12,387 nt of DNA. Origin: Nitrososphaerales archaeon TH5896. Lineage in GTDB: Archaea; Thermoproteota; Nitrososphaeria; Nitrososphaerales; Nitrososphaeraceae. Position 1 is the first letter of the stretch. Each line of letters opens with the position of its first letter. The position numbers and the translations under genes were made by a program. The stretch lies in assembly GCA_014523625.1 (NCBI GenBank), contig JAATVP010000254.1, positions 1 through 12,387 of the forward strand, given 5' to 3'. The notes under the pieces were generated by a model. It ran no database searches and was not told where the DNA came from. It saw nothing but the letters and a program-made list of their open reading frames with translations. Below, piece after piece: positions 5,031 to 11,622 of the stretch.

Positions 5031-6503
5031 GTGGAATCTTTTGTATACTCAAGCAGAATTGATCAGCCTTTAGATAAGGTATTTGCTTGGCACATGAGGG
5101 AGGGGGCTTTCGAACGTCTAAAACCGCCTTGGGAACAATTCGAGGTAACAGGGCGTAGCGGCAGCATTCAGAATAATGGGATTGTAAAGCTTCGAACAAA
5201 AATTGGACCCCACACTATGAAGTGGATCGTTAGGCATGCCGAATACATCCCGGAAAAACAGTTCAAAGATATCCAGATAAAAGGCTTTTTTCCATCATTT
5301 GTTCATTCGCATTTGTTTGAGCGGTTCGGTTCATCTTGCATATTGGAGGATCGTATCGATTATTCTCTTCCCGCCGGTCGAATGGGACGATTGGCAACCC
5401 GTCGATTTGTGGATAAGAATCTAAGGAAGATCTTTGATTACCGTCATCAGACTATTAGTCAAGATCTTCGCACTCATTCTGTCATAAACAGAATAAGAAA
5501 AAGTGAAAGACCTCTAACTATTGCTATTACTGGTTCGAGCGGTTTTGTGGGAAGTGCGTTAATACCTTTCCTAACTACAGGCGGGCATAGAGTAGTTCCA
5601 CTTTCTAAGAGTCGGCATCCCGCTCCCTCCTTGCGCACCAACCAAGGTCAAACTTTGAATCATATCAATTTAGACCCTTTGAACAGCAATCAGGTAGATG
5701 CGGTAGTCAACCTTGCCGGAGAAAACATATTTGGAAAGTGGACGAAGGAAAAGAAAAAAAGGCTAACAGAAAGTAGAATTAATGCTACAGCTGCCTTATG
5801 TGAACGACTGGCCTCACTTGATAAACCTCCTTCAGTTTTGGTATCTGTGTCCGCTATAGCGTACTATGGGGATAGAGGTGATGAGACATTATCAGAGGAT
5901 AGTCAAGCAGGTACCAGAGCATCATCTATTCCGAGCAGGGTTCCATCTATTGACTTCTTGTCTGACTTGTGTAGAGAATGGGAAAACGCGACTCACATAG
6001 CAGTAGAGGCTGGAATTCGCGTCGTCAATCTACGACTTGGGATAGTGCTATCCTCGTCAGGAGGCCTTCTTGCAAAGATACTGCCTGTTTTCAAGTTGGG
6101 TTTAGGAGGGCATATAGGTAGTGGGAATCAATATGTTAGTTGGATTGCCTTGGAGGATCTTCTCATAATTATATTATCGATGATTGCAGATGAGACTTTT
6201 AGGGGACCGGTAAACGCTGTTTCTCCTAATCCTATTACGAACACCGATTTTACAGAATCATTGGGAAAGGCCTTGTCAAGACCAACATTCGTCGCTGTTC
6301 CTAAATTTCTCTTAAAAGTATTAGTAGGCCAAGAGCTTACCGATGCATTGTTGCTGTCTAGCACCCGCGTTATGCCTTCGCGTTTAATTGAATCGGGTTA
6401 TCACTTTCGCTTTCCTTATTTGGAACTGGCTCTAAGGAATACATTGGGTAAAGATATGGAGTTAAGACACTCATCTGGAGGGCAATTTTCAGACTCTACT
6501 TAG
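5031..6503 (+). CDS. SRPBCC-TIGR01777 fusion: NAD(P)-binding SDR epimerase-like protein
   Basis: A 490-aa two-domain protein. Residues 1-~150 are an SRPBCC/START-like ligand-binding domain with the signature FAWHMREGAFERLKPPWE (18-35). Residues ~160-475 are a TIGR01777-type extended SDR (YfcH-like): Rossmann glycine motif TGSSGFVGSAL (167-177), NLAGENIFGKW (227-237), YYG (278-280) where SDRs carry the catalytic tyrosine, RLGIVLS (335-341), WIALEDL (371-377) and a C-terminal DUF1731-like helical part. TIGR01777 members are predicted nucleotide-sugar epimerase or cell-division-inhibitor-like proteins, but their reaction is unknown. The fusion suggests that the SRPBCC domain presents a hydrophobic substrate to the oxidoreductase. 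The start is GTG, immediately before the domain, and matches the TATA box at 5002. Single gene; cytosolic. Confidence 0.9.
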   Translation: MESFVYSSRIDQPLDKVFAWHMREGAFERLKPPWEQFEVTGRSGSIQNNGIVKLRTKIGPHTMKWIVRHAEYIPEKQFKDIQIKGFFPSFVHSHLFERFGSSCILEDRIDYSLPAGRMGRLATRRFVDKNLRKIFDYRHQTISQDLRTHSVINRIRKSERPLTIAITGSSGFVGSALIPFLTTGGHRVVPLSKSRHPAPSLRTNQGQTLNHINLDPLNSNQVDAVVNLAGENIFGKWTKEKKKRLTESRINATAALCERLASLDKPPSVLVSVSAIAYYGDRGDETLSEDSQAGTRASSIPSRVPSIDFLSDLCREWENATHIAVEAGIRVVNLRLGIVLSSSGGLLAKILPVFKLGLGGHIGSGNQYVSWIALEDLLIIILSMIADETFRGPVNAVSPNPITNTDFTESLGKALSRPTFVAVPKFLLKVLVGQELTDALLLSSTRVMPSRLIESGYHFRFPYLELALRNTLGKDMELRHSSGGQFSDST

Positions 6504-6646
6504 ATATTAGCAAATTCCTGTATATGTAATTCCGCATTCTTTTGACTTCTGTTCTTTATCAAGTATTTATACTTCAAATTTACACATTATTAGACCAAAA
6601 TTGAGAAGATCCTGAGTTTCGTAGCGTGGGAAATGGACGGTGGATT
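6504..6646. other. convergent spacer with short palindrome
   Basis: Between the converging SDR and zinc-ribbon genes. AAGTAT-TT-ATACTT at 6561-6574 is an inverted repeat. It might help end transcripts from either side but is short. Nothing else seen. Confidence 0.35.
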
Positions 6647-6859
6647 CTAAGAATCGATAATCTCTATCGGCAGAGTTGCATTGAATGGGGAAAATATGAC
6701 GTTACAGCCATGACAGTACAATTCATGAACTTGATATTTGGTATTCGGTATACTAGATGTAAAAACTACATACTTTGATGAATGACATAACGGGCATCCT
6801 AAGAATTTTTTATTCTGAGGATTTATCTTCGTTTTTTTCTTGGTATAGTCGACACTCAA
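6647..6859 (-). CDS. 70-aa zinc-ribbon protein
   Basis: Small protein with a lysine-rich start (TKKKTKINPQNKKF) and one four-cysteine zinc ribbon: CPLC at 22-25 and CHGC at 49-52, separated by a beta-rich segment. Such ribbons occur in transcription and ribosome-associated factors; this one is not assigned to a known family. No ATG exists in the frame. TTG at 6859 is the only usual start codon and lies about 27 nt from the TATA-like CATTATATCC at 6881-6890, which fits a leaderless TTG start. The stop is 144 nt from the converging SDR gene. Confidence 0.68.
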   Translation of the reverse strand: MSVDYTKKKTKINPQNKKFLGCPLCHSSKYVVFTSSIPNTKYQVHELYCHGCNVIFSPFNATLPIEIIDS

Positions 6860-6880
6860 CAGAAGTTTTGTGTCAATTAT

Positions 6881-6890
6881 GGATATAATG
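6881..6890 (-). promoter_or_regulatory. TATA-like box of the zinc-ribbon gene
   Basis: CATTATATCC on the minus strand at leaderless distance from the TTG start at 6859. It is the main support for that start. Confidence 0.42.
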
Positions 6891-7114
6891 AATAAGATTC
6901 TTATCTACTTATTTCTTTTATTGAAATATTCAATATAATAAATTCGTAGTTCATTGGTTCTGTATCTTTATTCATATTTTTGAACAGAAAATAGCACTTC
7001 TGAGCAATCGTGCGATCTGTCTTCAAAATATGAAGAGACTGGGTTTCTCAGTTAGAGCGATTCTGGAATTAGGACAATAATTTAAAAAGAAAATAAAGGT
7101 GGGTGAGTGAGTGG

Positions 7115-7768
7115 TCAATTCATGCCAGTAATATCCTCTTCGGTGTCAGAAATGTTCTGCCCTAATGCGAGTATTGTTTCAAGAGTGTTCGAGATAGGAA
7201 TCGCCTTCTCTCCATCTGTTAACATCGTCTTTGCTGTTATGTTGTTCAGTGACTCATCCTCGAATGTGGTGGCAAGTTGTATTTCTCCTGATTGATTAAG
7301 TAAGAGAGGCTGAGGGAATGAAGTAGTCCTTAGTAGAGTTTGATTGGGTGCGTATATTTCCATTACTGCGTTAATTGGAGCATTGGTCATTGATGGATCT
7401 AGAGATGAATAATTCAATAGTAGCTTCACCTGGTTTCCTGGGCTGTTGGTCAAGGGAGCAAATTGAGCGTAATCTAATATTTGTGATACGCTATTGCTAC
7501 TTTCGTCTGGTTCTGAGGCAAAGGTAGCAGCAGCCCTTTCAGCTTCTTGTGCAGCTTCTCGTTGCGAAGATGACACGTATTCTTGTTCTTCTTCTGGTTG
7601 TGTCGGATCTGCTTGTCCAGCTACAGTCTGCTGGTTCATGCTAGGAACTGTAGGGCCCAGTATCATTAAAGCTACGATAGTTACGGCGATGGCAACAGAA
7701 GCTCTATGGGATGAGGCTATAGTTCTTTTGATCGCATCTGGTGTAGTTTTCAGGGATTTTATAATCAT
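7115..7768 (-). CDS. secreted or membrane-anchored hypothetical protein with five N-glycosylation sequons
   Basis: 217 aa from the ATG at 7768. A basic N-terminus (KSLKTT...IKRTIASSHR) precedes a hydrophobic segment VAIAVTIVALMILGPTV (residues 25-41), either a signal peptide (possible cleavage after AGQA near residue 53) or an anchor. Next comes an acidic, Ala/Glu-rich stretch (EEEQEY, then REAAQEAERAAA) and a beta-rich domain with LLLNYSSL, VMEIYAPNQTL and GEIQLATTF, which reads like an extracellular beta-sandwich. Sequons NYS, NQT, NQS, NIT and NIS lie at 119, 142, 158, 176 and 205, all in the external part. A TTG four codons upstream (7780) is possible. The ATG is preferred for its distance from an AATAATAC TATA-like element around 7786-7795. 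Conserved thaumarchaeal-type envelope protein; function unknown. Confidence 0.75.
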   Translation of the reverse strand: MIIKSLKTTPDAIKRTIASSHRASVAIAVTIVALMILGPTVPSMNQQTVAGQADPTQPEEEQEYVSSSQREAAQEAERAAATFASEPDESSNSVSQILDYAQFAPLTNSPGNQVKLLLNYSSLDPSMTNAPINAVMEIYAPNQTLLRTTSFPQPLLLNQSGEIQLATTFEDESLNNITAKTMLTDGEKAIPISNTLETILALGQNISDTEEDITGMN

Positions 7769-7780
7769 AGACGTTTGCAA

Positions 7781-8114
7781 AGTGTATTATTTCATCCCTA
7801 TGTACGAAAGGTATTTACTTGCGCAAGTTCAAAATTCTTAACAACTGAATTCAGAAATTTTCGAGTCCAGATACTAAATGCGTGATAGAGCAAGAATAGA
7901 AATACAATTGTTATTTTTGCGTCTGTATGTTTCTAGAAATTTGCGAGCTTTCACCATCATCATCGTTAGAATGACACTCCTTATTTACATACTGGCTCTG
8001 GATTTGAGGGTCAGCTCATGTTGACTTAACTAATCTACAGAGTATTATCTAACATATTCAACCTTCAGGTAATTAAGGCAAAGTAAGCATTATCACAACT
8101 ATCGTCAAACGCTC
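7781..8114. other. divergent promoter region with uncertain short ORFs
   Basis: Spacer between divergent genes. Two short frames overlap in opposite directions. One is 7878-8024 (+), a 48-codon frame starting MRDRARIEIQLLFLRLYV that contains hydrophobic stretches. The other starts at an ATG at 7963 on the minus strand (MMMVKARKFLETYRRKNNN, 29 codons) with a TATA-like TATGTAAATAAGG upstream. Neither is convincing and at most one is real. The upstream elements of the genes at 7768 and 8115 must lie here. Confidence 0.3.
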
Positions 8115-8411
8115 ATGATAACATTAGAACTAGCTAAAACAAAATTAAACGAGCTAAATGTTCTCATCAGATATCTATCCTTCTTACAGAACAATGGATT
8201 TTCAGATCTGGGAAAGGGAAAAATCCTTGGACAAGTTCAACTTCTAAAAGAACTCATTAACGAAGGAGGTGAACGTCTAGATTACAATGAGGAAATACCT
8301 CAGGAGACGAATCCGACATCCACCCAGGAAGAGGGAGCAAATGCGAGCAACTACAATCCCGTTACTCCTACTTTTATCGGTGACGAAGTGGAAAAATACC
8401 TAAGAGTGTAA
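8115..8411 (+). CDS. 98-aa helical hypothetical protein with disordered tail
   Basis: ATG at 8115. Residues 1-52 are predicted to form two amphipathic helices (ITLELAKTKLNELNVLIRYL, then KGKILGQVQLLKELINEGG). Residues 55-85 are polar, rich in Glu, Asn, Thr and Pro, and probably unstructured, and the C-terminus ends with a short helix-like GDEVEKYLRV. No cysteines, no signal peptide, no recognised family. Helix-plus-tail layout suggests a protein-binding role, but that is speculation. The upstream TATA match (around AGCATTATCA, 8087-8096) is weak. It converges on tmk, with 307 nt between. Confidence 0.62.
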   Translation: MITLELAKTKLNELNVLIRYLSFLQNNGFSDLGKGKILGQVQLLKELINEGGERLDYNEEIPQETNPTSTQEEGANASNYNPVTPTFIGDEVEKYLRV

Positions 8412-8718
8412 GTCTGCCATTCAATTATCTAGTTCTCTAAACGGGATGTTACAGAAGTCATTGGATTTCGACCACCTCTATTCAAATTCGACTTCGGTTT
8501 AAAGGTAATGTTATTCCAGGCTCCGGGAGAGTCTATGCTCAAAATGGAGCAGCAGCATTAAGTCATCTCCTTATTTTTACAAAACGACATCAGAAATCTA
8601 GTCTTTCATGATCGAGTCAATTTAGCGTGGAATGCATTGATCAAACTCATTCCTTCTGAGGGTCTTTATGCCGCACGGTGCAATGTTTCGCGATATGATG
8701 CCCAACTCAAGGCCTTCT
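8412..8718. other. convergent spacer with coding-like fragments
   Basis: No intact gene. On the plus strand one frame (about 8437-8562) reads TEVIGFRPPLFKFDFGLKVM without a start codon. An adjacent frame (about 8500-8610) reads GNVIPGSGRVYAQNGAAALS. The two overlap and could be parts of a frameshifted old gene or chance. No repeat or strong hairpin was noticed. Confidence 0.3.
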
Positions 8719-9357
8719 TTAACTAACTTCCAATTGGCTTTCGACAATCCTTATGATATCATTATGAATATCTTCCTTACTTCGAGCTGCATCAATCACC
8801 TTCCACTTCTCTTTTTCTGCTAAGGTCAAGAAAGCTTCTCTCACCCTTTCTTTAAGTTCCCTGTCATGTTCGAATCGGTTCTTAGCCATGAGAGTACCTC
8901 GTTTTTCGGTGATTTGTACTGGCACGTCAAGGATTATTGTCAGGTCAGAACGGGGCATATTTTCATCTAAAGTGTAAAGCCATCTGATTTCTAAACCATT
9001 AACAGATCCGTAGACTATGTTACTCTGGTAGTAACGATTCATTATCACTACATAACCATCATTGAGATGAAAATTGATCACATCTCTAATTTCATATCTA
9101 TTTGCAGCGTAAAGAAGATGTAATACTTCCGGATTAGAGGGCATCTCTGCTTGATTAAGGTATTTGTATATTATTTGACCTACATCCGTCTGATAGTCAG
9201 GAAGATCAAAATGAGCCGTGTTCAGATGCTTTTCTTTGCTCAAATAATGACTCAACATTTGCGCTTGGGTAGTCTTGCCCGACTTTTCTATTCCTTCTAA
9301 AGTTATAATCTTCCCAATCTTCTCCTTTGACAACAGGAGTTCACTAGGAAAGGCCAC
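8719..9357 (-). CDS. tmk: thymidylate kinase (dTMP kinase)
   Basis: Phosphorylates dTMP to dTDP with ATP, the essential step toward dTTP. 212 aa, the normal family length. Walker A is GIEKSGKTT (22-30). The dTMP-binding region includes LPDYQTDVG (52-60, in the place of the family FPxRxTxxG) and ANRYEI (85-90). The family DR(Y/H) motif appears as NRYYQSN (107-113), with Asn where most members have Asp. DLTIILDVP (138-146) and a lid-like KNRFEHDRELKERVR (159-173) follow. The start is GTG at 9357, with a TATA-like CTTTTATGC (9382-9390) about 27-29 nt upstream and no Shine-Dalgarno sequence. A 13-bp palindrome lies between TATA box and start, so regulation is possible. Single gene. Confidence 0.88.
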   Translation of the reverse strand: MAFPSELLLSKEKIGKIITLEGIEKSGKTTQAQMLSHYLSKEKHLNTAHFDLPDYQTDVGQIIYKYLNQAEMPSNPEVLHLLYAANRYEIRDVINFHLNDGYVVIMNRYYQSNIVYGSVNGLEIRWLYTLDENMPRSDLTIILDVPVQITEKRGTLMAKNRFEHDRELKERVREAFLTLAEKEKWKVIDAARSKEDIHNDIIRIVESQLEVS

Positions 9358-9369
9358 CTTTTACTTTTT

Positions 9370-9382
9370 CTCCTATAAGGAG
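9370..9382. promoter_or_regulatory. palindrome in the tmk promoter (possible operator)
   Basis: CTCCT-ATA-AGGAG, a perfect inverted repeat sitting between the tmk TATA box and its GTG start. A protein bound here would block initiation. No regulator can be named. Confidence 0.35.
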
Positions 9383-9390
9383 CATAAAAG
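9382..9390 (-). promoter_or_regulatory. TATA-like box of tmk
   Basis: CTTTTATGC on the minus strand, about 27-29 nt from GTG 9357, supporting a leaderless start there. Confidence 0.42.
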
Positions 9391-9601
9391 GAAAGGCCAG
9401 ACCATTTGAACATCCGTATCGCCGACTCAGATGTACAGTCGACGGAATAGCAGTGCAATCTTTCAAAATCGATGTTGGTCAGGTGAGGTACCTTCTCACA
9501 GTCTCTATTACAGTGGAGCCTAAAAAAGCGGCTCATAAGTTAATCCTTCGATCATTCTATCAATTTAGTCTAATCATTTGCATTCTTAATGAATAATAAC
9601 T

Positions 9602-9736
9602 CTACTCTTCTGGATCAAGGCCCTCTTCTTCTCTTTCCTCACTTTCGTAATCTTGAAGTTCATGGACTTCTTCCTTGATCTCTTCTCTTACTTCTTCATC
9701 ATCTTCAGTTTCACTACTTTTCGAATTCTCGGTCAT
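9602..9736 (-). CDS. 44-aa highly acidic protein
   Basis: ATG at 9736 to TAG at 9602-9604. Of 44 residues 18 are Glu and 4 Asp, with only 2 Lys and 2 Arg, so the predicted charge is strongly negative. The middle (EEVREEIKEEVHELQDYESE) has a charged-helix pattern; the ends are probably disordered. No cysteines or hydrophobic segment. Function unknown: acidic microproteins can act as DNA mimics, chaperone tails or protein-binding partners, but nothing here decides between these. A TATA-like TTTTATTTTA about 25 nt upstream lies inside a perfect 11-bp inverted repeat. The gene is divergent from the small membrane protein at 9878. Confidence 0.6.
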   Translation of the reverse strand: MTENSKSSETEDDEEVREEIKEEVHELQDYESEEREEEGLDPEE

Positions 9737-9742
9737 ATAAGA

Positions 9743-9772
9743 GAATTGCTTTTTCTAAAATAAAAGCAATTC
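9743..9772. promoter_or_regulatory. 11-bp perfect inverted repeat over the promoter of the acidic protein
   Basis: GAATTGCTTTT (9743-9753) and AAAAGCAATTC (9762-9772) flank an 8-nt centre. The repeat spans the likely TATA box (about 9755-9766, minus strand) of the 44-aa gene and begins 7 nt upstream of its ATG. Position and symmetry fit an operator for a dimeric repressor. As RNA it could also form a hairpin, but it should lie upstream of the transcription start. Confidence 0.5.
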
Positions 9773-9825
9773 GATGATACATTTTATGGTAAATTGAGAA
9801 TGATACGTGGATAATTGAAAGATCG

Positions 9826-9835
9826 TTTTATATTA
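9826..9835 (+). promoter_or_regulatory. TATA box of the 66-aa membrane protein gene
   Basis: TTTTATATTA. The predicted transcription start near 9857 leaves a leader of about 20 nt before the ATG at 9878. Confidence 0.45.
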
Positions 9836-9877
9836 GTGTTGTAGGCAGTTCACTTCCTATACAAGAAATTGATTTGA

Positions 9878-10078
9878 ATGAATCAAGATAAAGAAGCAAT
9901 GATAGTATTAGCACTTGGAATACTTTTTTGCCTGATCATTATTATAGCATCATACTCTACGGATAATTCTACAAGTCAAATAGTTGACAAATGGAATGGT
10001 GAAAGAGCATCGATTCAGTATGGTTTATTTCTGATTGATTCAAAAGCTGAAAACAAAGGTAATTTGATAAAGGGCTAG
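9878..10078 (+). CDS. 66-aa single-helix membrane protein
   Basis: ATG at 9878. A charged start (MNQDKEA) is followed by one hydrophobic helix (residues 8-25, MIVLALGILFCLIIIIAS), then a polar domain of about 40 residues (STDNSTSQIVDKWNGERASI, then LIDSKAENKGNLIKG). NST at about residues 30-32 is a potential glycosylation sequon if the C-terminus is outside. No family recognised. A TATA box at 9826-9835 supports expression. It diverges from the 44-aa acidic gene with 141 nt between the two start codons. Confidence 0.62.
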   Translation: MNQDKEAMIVLALGILFCLIIIIASYSTDNSTSQIVDKWNGERASIQYGLFLIDSKAENKGNLIKG

Positions 10079-10344
10079 TCTGAGGATATCACTATACGCG
10101 ATCTGTAAAGGGTATTTGAAAAGTGAATTTTCCGAACGGTATCGCTAAATTATTAATGTCAGGGTTTCTCTAAAACCGGTTATATGTTGGGAGAGCCAGC
10201 GAACCCCCCACCTATGGCCTCATCTTGACCCCAAAACTAACTGTGTCAGAACAAATCCTACGAACCATTCAAGGTAAGTTGTGTTGCTAAAATTAGTCGA
10301 TCTGAAGGTATGTGTAGTTTCAAATTCTTTATGAACAAGTTAGA
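10079..10344. other. spacer containing a GC-rich patch
   Basis: No gene supported. The stretch 10186-10240 (with GGGAGAGCCAGCGAACCCCC) is clearly richer in G and C than its surroundings and lies just after an 8-bp palindrome AACCGGTT and a TATA-like TTATATG. It could encode a small RNA or a very short peptide (MLGEPANPPPMASS from the ATG at about 10184), but neither is supported further. Confidence 0.3.
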
Positions 10345-10656
10345 CTAACAGACTTTGTAATAGAATTCTATTTTATGGGTTCCTAATCCCTTAACTCGCT
10401 GGATCTTTCCTTCCTTTGTGAGGTATTTTATAGCATAGCGAACAGATCCAATATCTAGTCCTGCTTGTTTTTCAATATGCCTGGTTGTAACCCGTCCACT
10501 TTGCTTCTCGATGACTGAGTAGACAGTATCAATAGATTCTCGGTTAGTGTTTCTTACACTCTGGTTATATCGGGCAAAATCATCAAGCGTTAGTACGTGC
10601 CATGCACTTATGTCCGATGATGCACTGGAGCGCTTGATCTGAATACTTTTAGGCAT
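10345..10656 (-). CDS. winged helix-turn-helix hypothetical protein
   Basis: 103 aa from the ATG at 10656. The N-terminal ~38 residues are polar and of unknown fold. Residues ~40-102 read as a winged helix: helix SIDTVYSVIEKQSG, helix TTRHIEKQAG, recognition helix DIGSVRYAIKYLTKEG, then a wing with KIQRVKGLGTHKIEFYYKV. This is the layout of a DNA-binding regulator or of a domain in DNA-processing proteins. No effector domain or metal ligands are visible. An upstream TTTAGAGAA-like element about 30 nt away may be its TATA box. It is not linked to a neighbouring operon. Confidence 0.7.
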   Translation of the reverse strand: MPKSIQIKRSSASSDISAWHVLTLDDFARYNQSVRNTNRESIDTVYSVIEKQSGRVTTRHIEKQAGLDIGSVRYAIKYLTKEGKIQRVKGLGTHKIEFYYKVC

Positions 10657-10858
10657 AAGCTATTGGAATTATAGAACATTTCTCTAAAAGTAATTAGTGT
10701 AAGACTTTTTACCTTACGTAATAGATCATTCAACAAAATATTATGCAATTAATTGAACTGACTAATGCATGTGAATCTCGCTCTTTAGTCGTTATTTTGA
10801 AAGGATCCTTTTCTGCGCTTAAAGTCTCTGGTTCACGGCACTAAGCTGAACTTTACAA

Positions 10859-11044
10859 ATGCTTCCAAAGATATGTTGCGGCTCCAAACATGAGAGGAAT
10901 TTCCAAGATGTGATCAAAATGCATGAAATGAACGAAATATCAGTTCCAAGCAATTCTTGTAACATAAACGTAGTGAATATTTGAGCCGTTTCAGATATCA
11001 TGAGAGCACCTGACATTCTGGTCCACTGGCTTAGAGGTCAGTGA
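10859..11044 (+). pseudogene. possible remnant gene with in-frame stop
   Basis: ATG at 10859 opens MLPKICCGSKHERNFQDVIK, then MHEMNEISVPSNSCNINVVN, a TGA at 10982-10984, and in the same frame AVSDIMRAPDILVHWLRGQ before another TGA at 11042-11044. Both parts look protein-like, so a single stop may have cut one gene. The opposite strand has a 65-codon frame (11016 to 10819) starting MSGALMISETAQIFTTFMLQ, also unrecognised. Only one can be real, and both may be chance. Confidence 0.2.
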
Positions 11045-11140
11045 ATGTTTGCGAATATACGATCATTTCTGAACATTTTTGATATCGTCAAACTATACAA
11101 AATCTCCTAGTGTGAGCTAACATAACCAATTCTCAGTAGA

Positions 11141-11152
11141 TAGTTTAAACTA
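11141..11152. repeat. 12-bp perfect palindrome TAGTTTAAACTA
   Basis: Fully symmetric sequence in the spacer about 107 nt upstream of the winged-helix gene at 11259. Too far upstream to overlap its core promoter; AT-rich, so chance is possible. Confidence 0.35.
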
Positions 11153-11258
11153 AATACTATGATCCTTATTTGTGTCATTTACTCATAACAAATAGCGATT
11201 CAATTTAGTTTCTACAATAACTGAAGGTCCTCATAAATACCATTATCTCATCTGTTCG

Positions 11259-11549
11259 ATGTTGCTTAACCAGAGCCCGAAGATGGCGAGAAAACACACT
11301 GAAAACAAGGCATTGATACTAGAAGCAATTCGAGCATATGGAACAGTTGGTGCGAGAGGTGGTGCTACCACATTGAATGTGATGTATGAAGTATATCTTT
11401 CATACGACCAGGCGCGGCATTATTTAATTGAATTACTTCAAGGCAGGATGATAGAACGTGATGTGGGTACAAAAAAATACATGGTTACCGAAAAAGGCAT
11501 TCAATATTTGACAGCATATTATGATTTAGATAATATTGTAAGTAACTGA
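11259..11549 (+). CDS. ArnR1/HTH_45-type winged-helix regulator
   Basis: A 96-aa DNA-binding protein of the small archaeal winged-helix type. Helix 1 is KALILEAIRAYGTVG and helix 2 lies around TTLNVMYEVYLS. The recognition helix is YDQARHYLIELLQGRMI, the wing is ERDVGTKKYMVTEKGIQ, and a C-terminal helix QYLTAYYDL may serve dimerisation. The LSYxQxxxYLxxLLxxxxI...YxxTEKGxxYL pattern is typical of the ArnR1-like/HTH_45 group, known as transcriptional regulators in archaea. The ATG at 11259 is near leaderless distance from the TATA-like CATAAATACC. A second ATG at 11283 (MARKHTENK) is equally reasonable and would give 88 aa. A strong hairpin lies about 75 nt after the stop. Confidence 0.78.
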   Translation: MLLNQSPKMARKHTENKALILEAIRAYGTVGARGGATTLNVMYEVYLSYDQARHYLIELLQGRMIERDVGTKKYMVTEKGIQYLTAYYDLDNIVSN

Positions 11550-11622
11550 TAATTTGGCGACATGGATCGAATCAAAATATACGTGAATTTTACTAAAAGA
11601 ATTTACTCCATTCATGAAAGAC

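Larger units (their letters stand above)
9346..9399. repeat. direct repeat AGGAAAGGCCA flanking the tmk promoter
   Basis: AGGAAAGGCCA occurs at 9346-9356 and again at 9389-9399, 43 bp apart in the same orientation. One copy covers the tmk start codon and the other lies just upstream of its TATA box. Confidence 0.45.
10657..11258. other. long spacer with uncertain coding remnants and a palindrome
   Basis: About 600 nt between divergent winged-helix genes. Most of it shows no coding signal. Frames overlapping at 10819-11044 are listed separately. TAGTTTAAACTA at 11141-11152 is a perfect 12-bp palindrome. Upstream of the gene at 11259 there is a TATA-like CATAAATACC (11231-11240). Confidence 0.4.

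Noticed and set aside
4868..5062. 64-codon plus-strand frame overlapping the SDR start
   Set aside because: GTG start, no recognisable features, overlaps the well-supported gene in another frame.
4981..5199. 72-codon minus-strand frame
   Set aside because: Lies antisense to the SRPBCC domain, which is clearly coding.
6128..6364. 78-codon minus-strand frame
   Set aside because: Antisense shadow of the SDR C-terminal half.
7107..7841. Two plus-strand frames (62 and 115 codons)
   Set aside because: Both are antisense to the sequon-rich envelope protein, whose signal segment and domain pattern are convincing. The Ser/Cys-rich translations are typical of shadows.
9303..9536. 77-codon minus-strand frame upstream of tmk, with several cysteines
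   Set aside because: Runs through the tmk promoter and into the P-loop coding region in another frame. The cysteines do not form a regular knuckle pattern. A decayed gene in 9400-9536 cannot be excluded.
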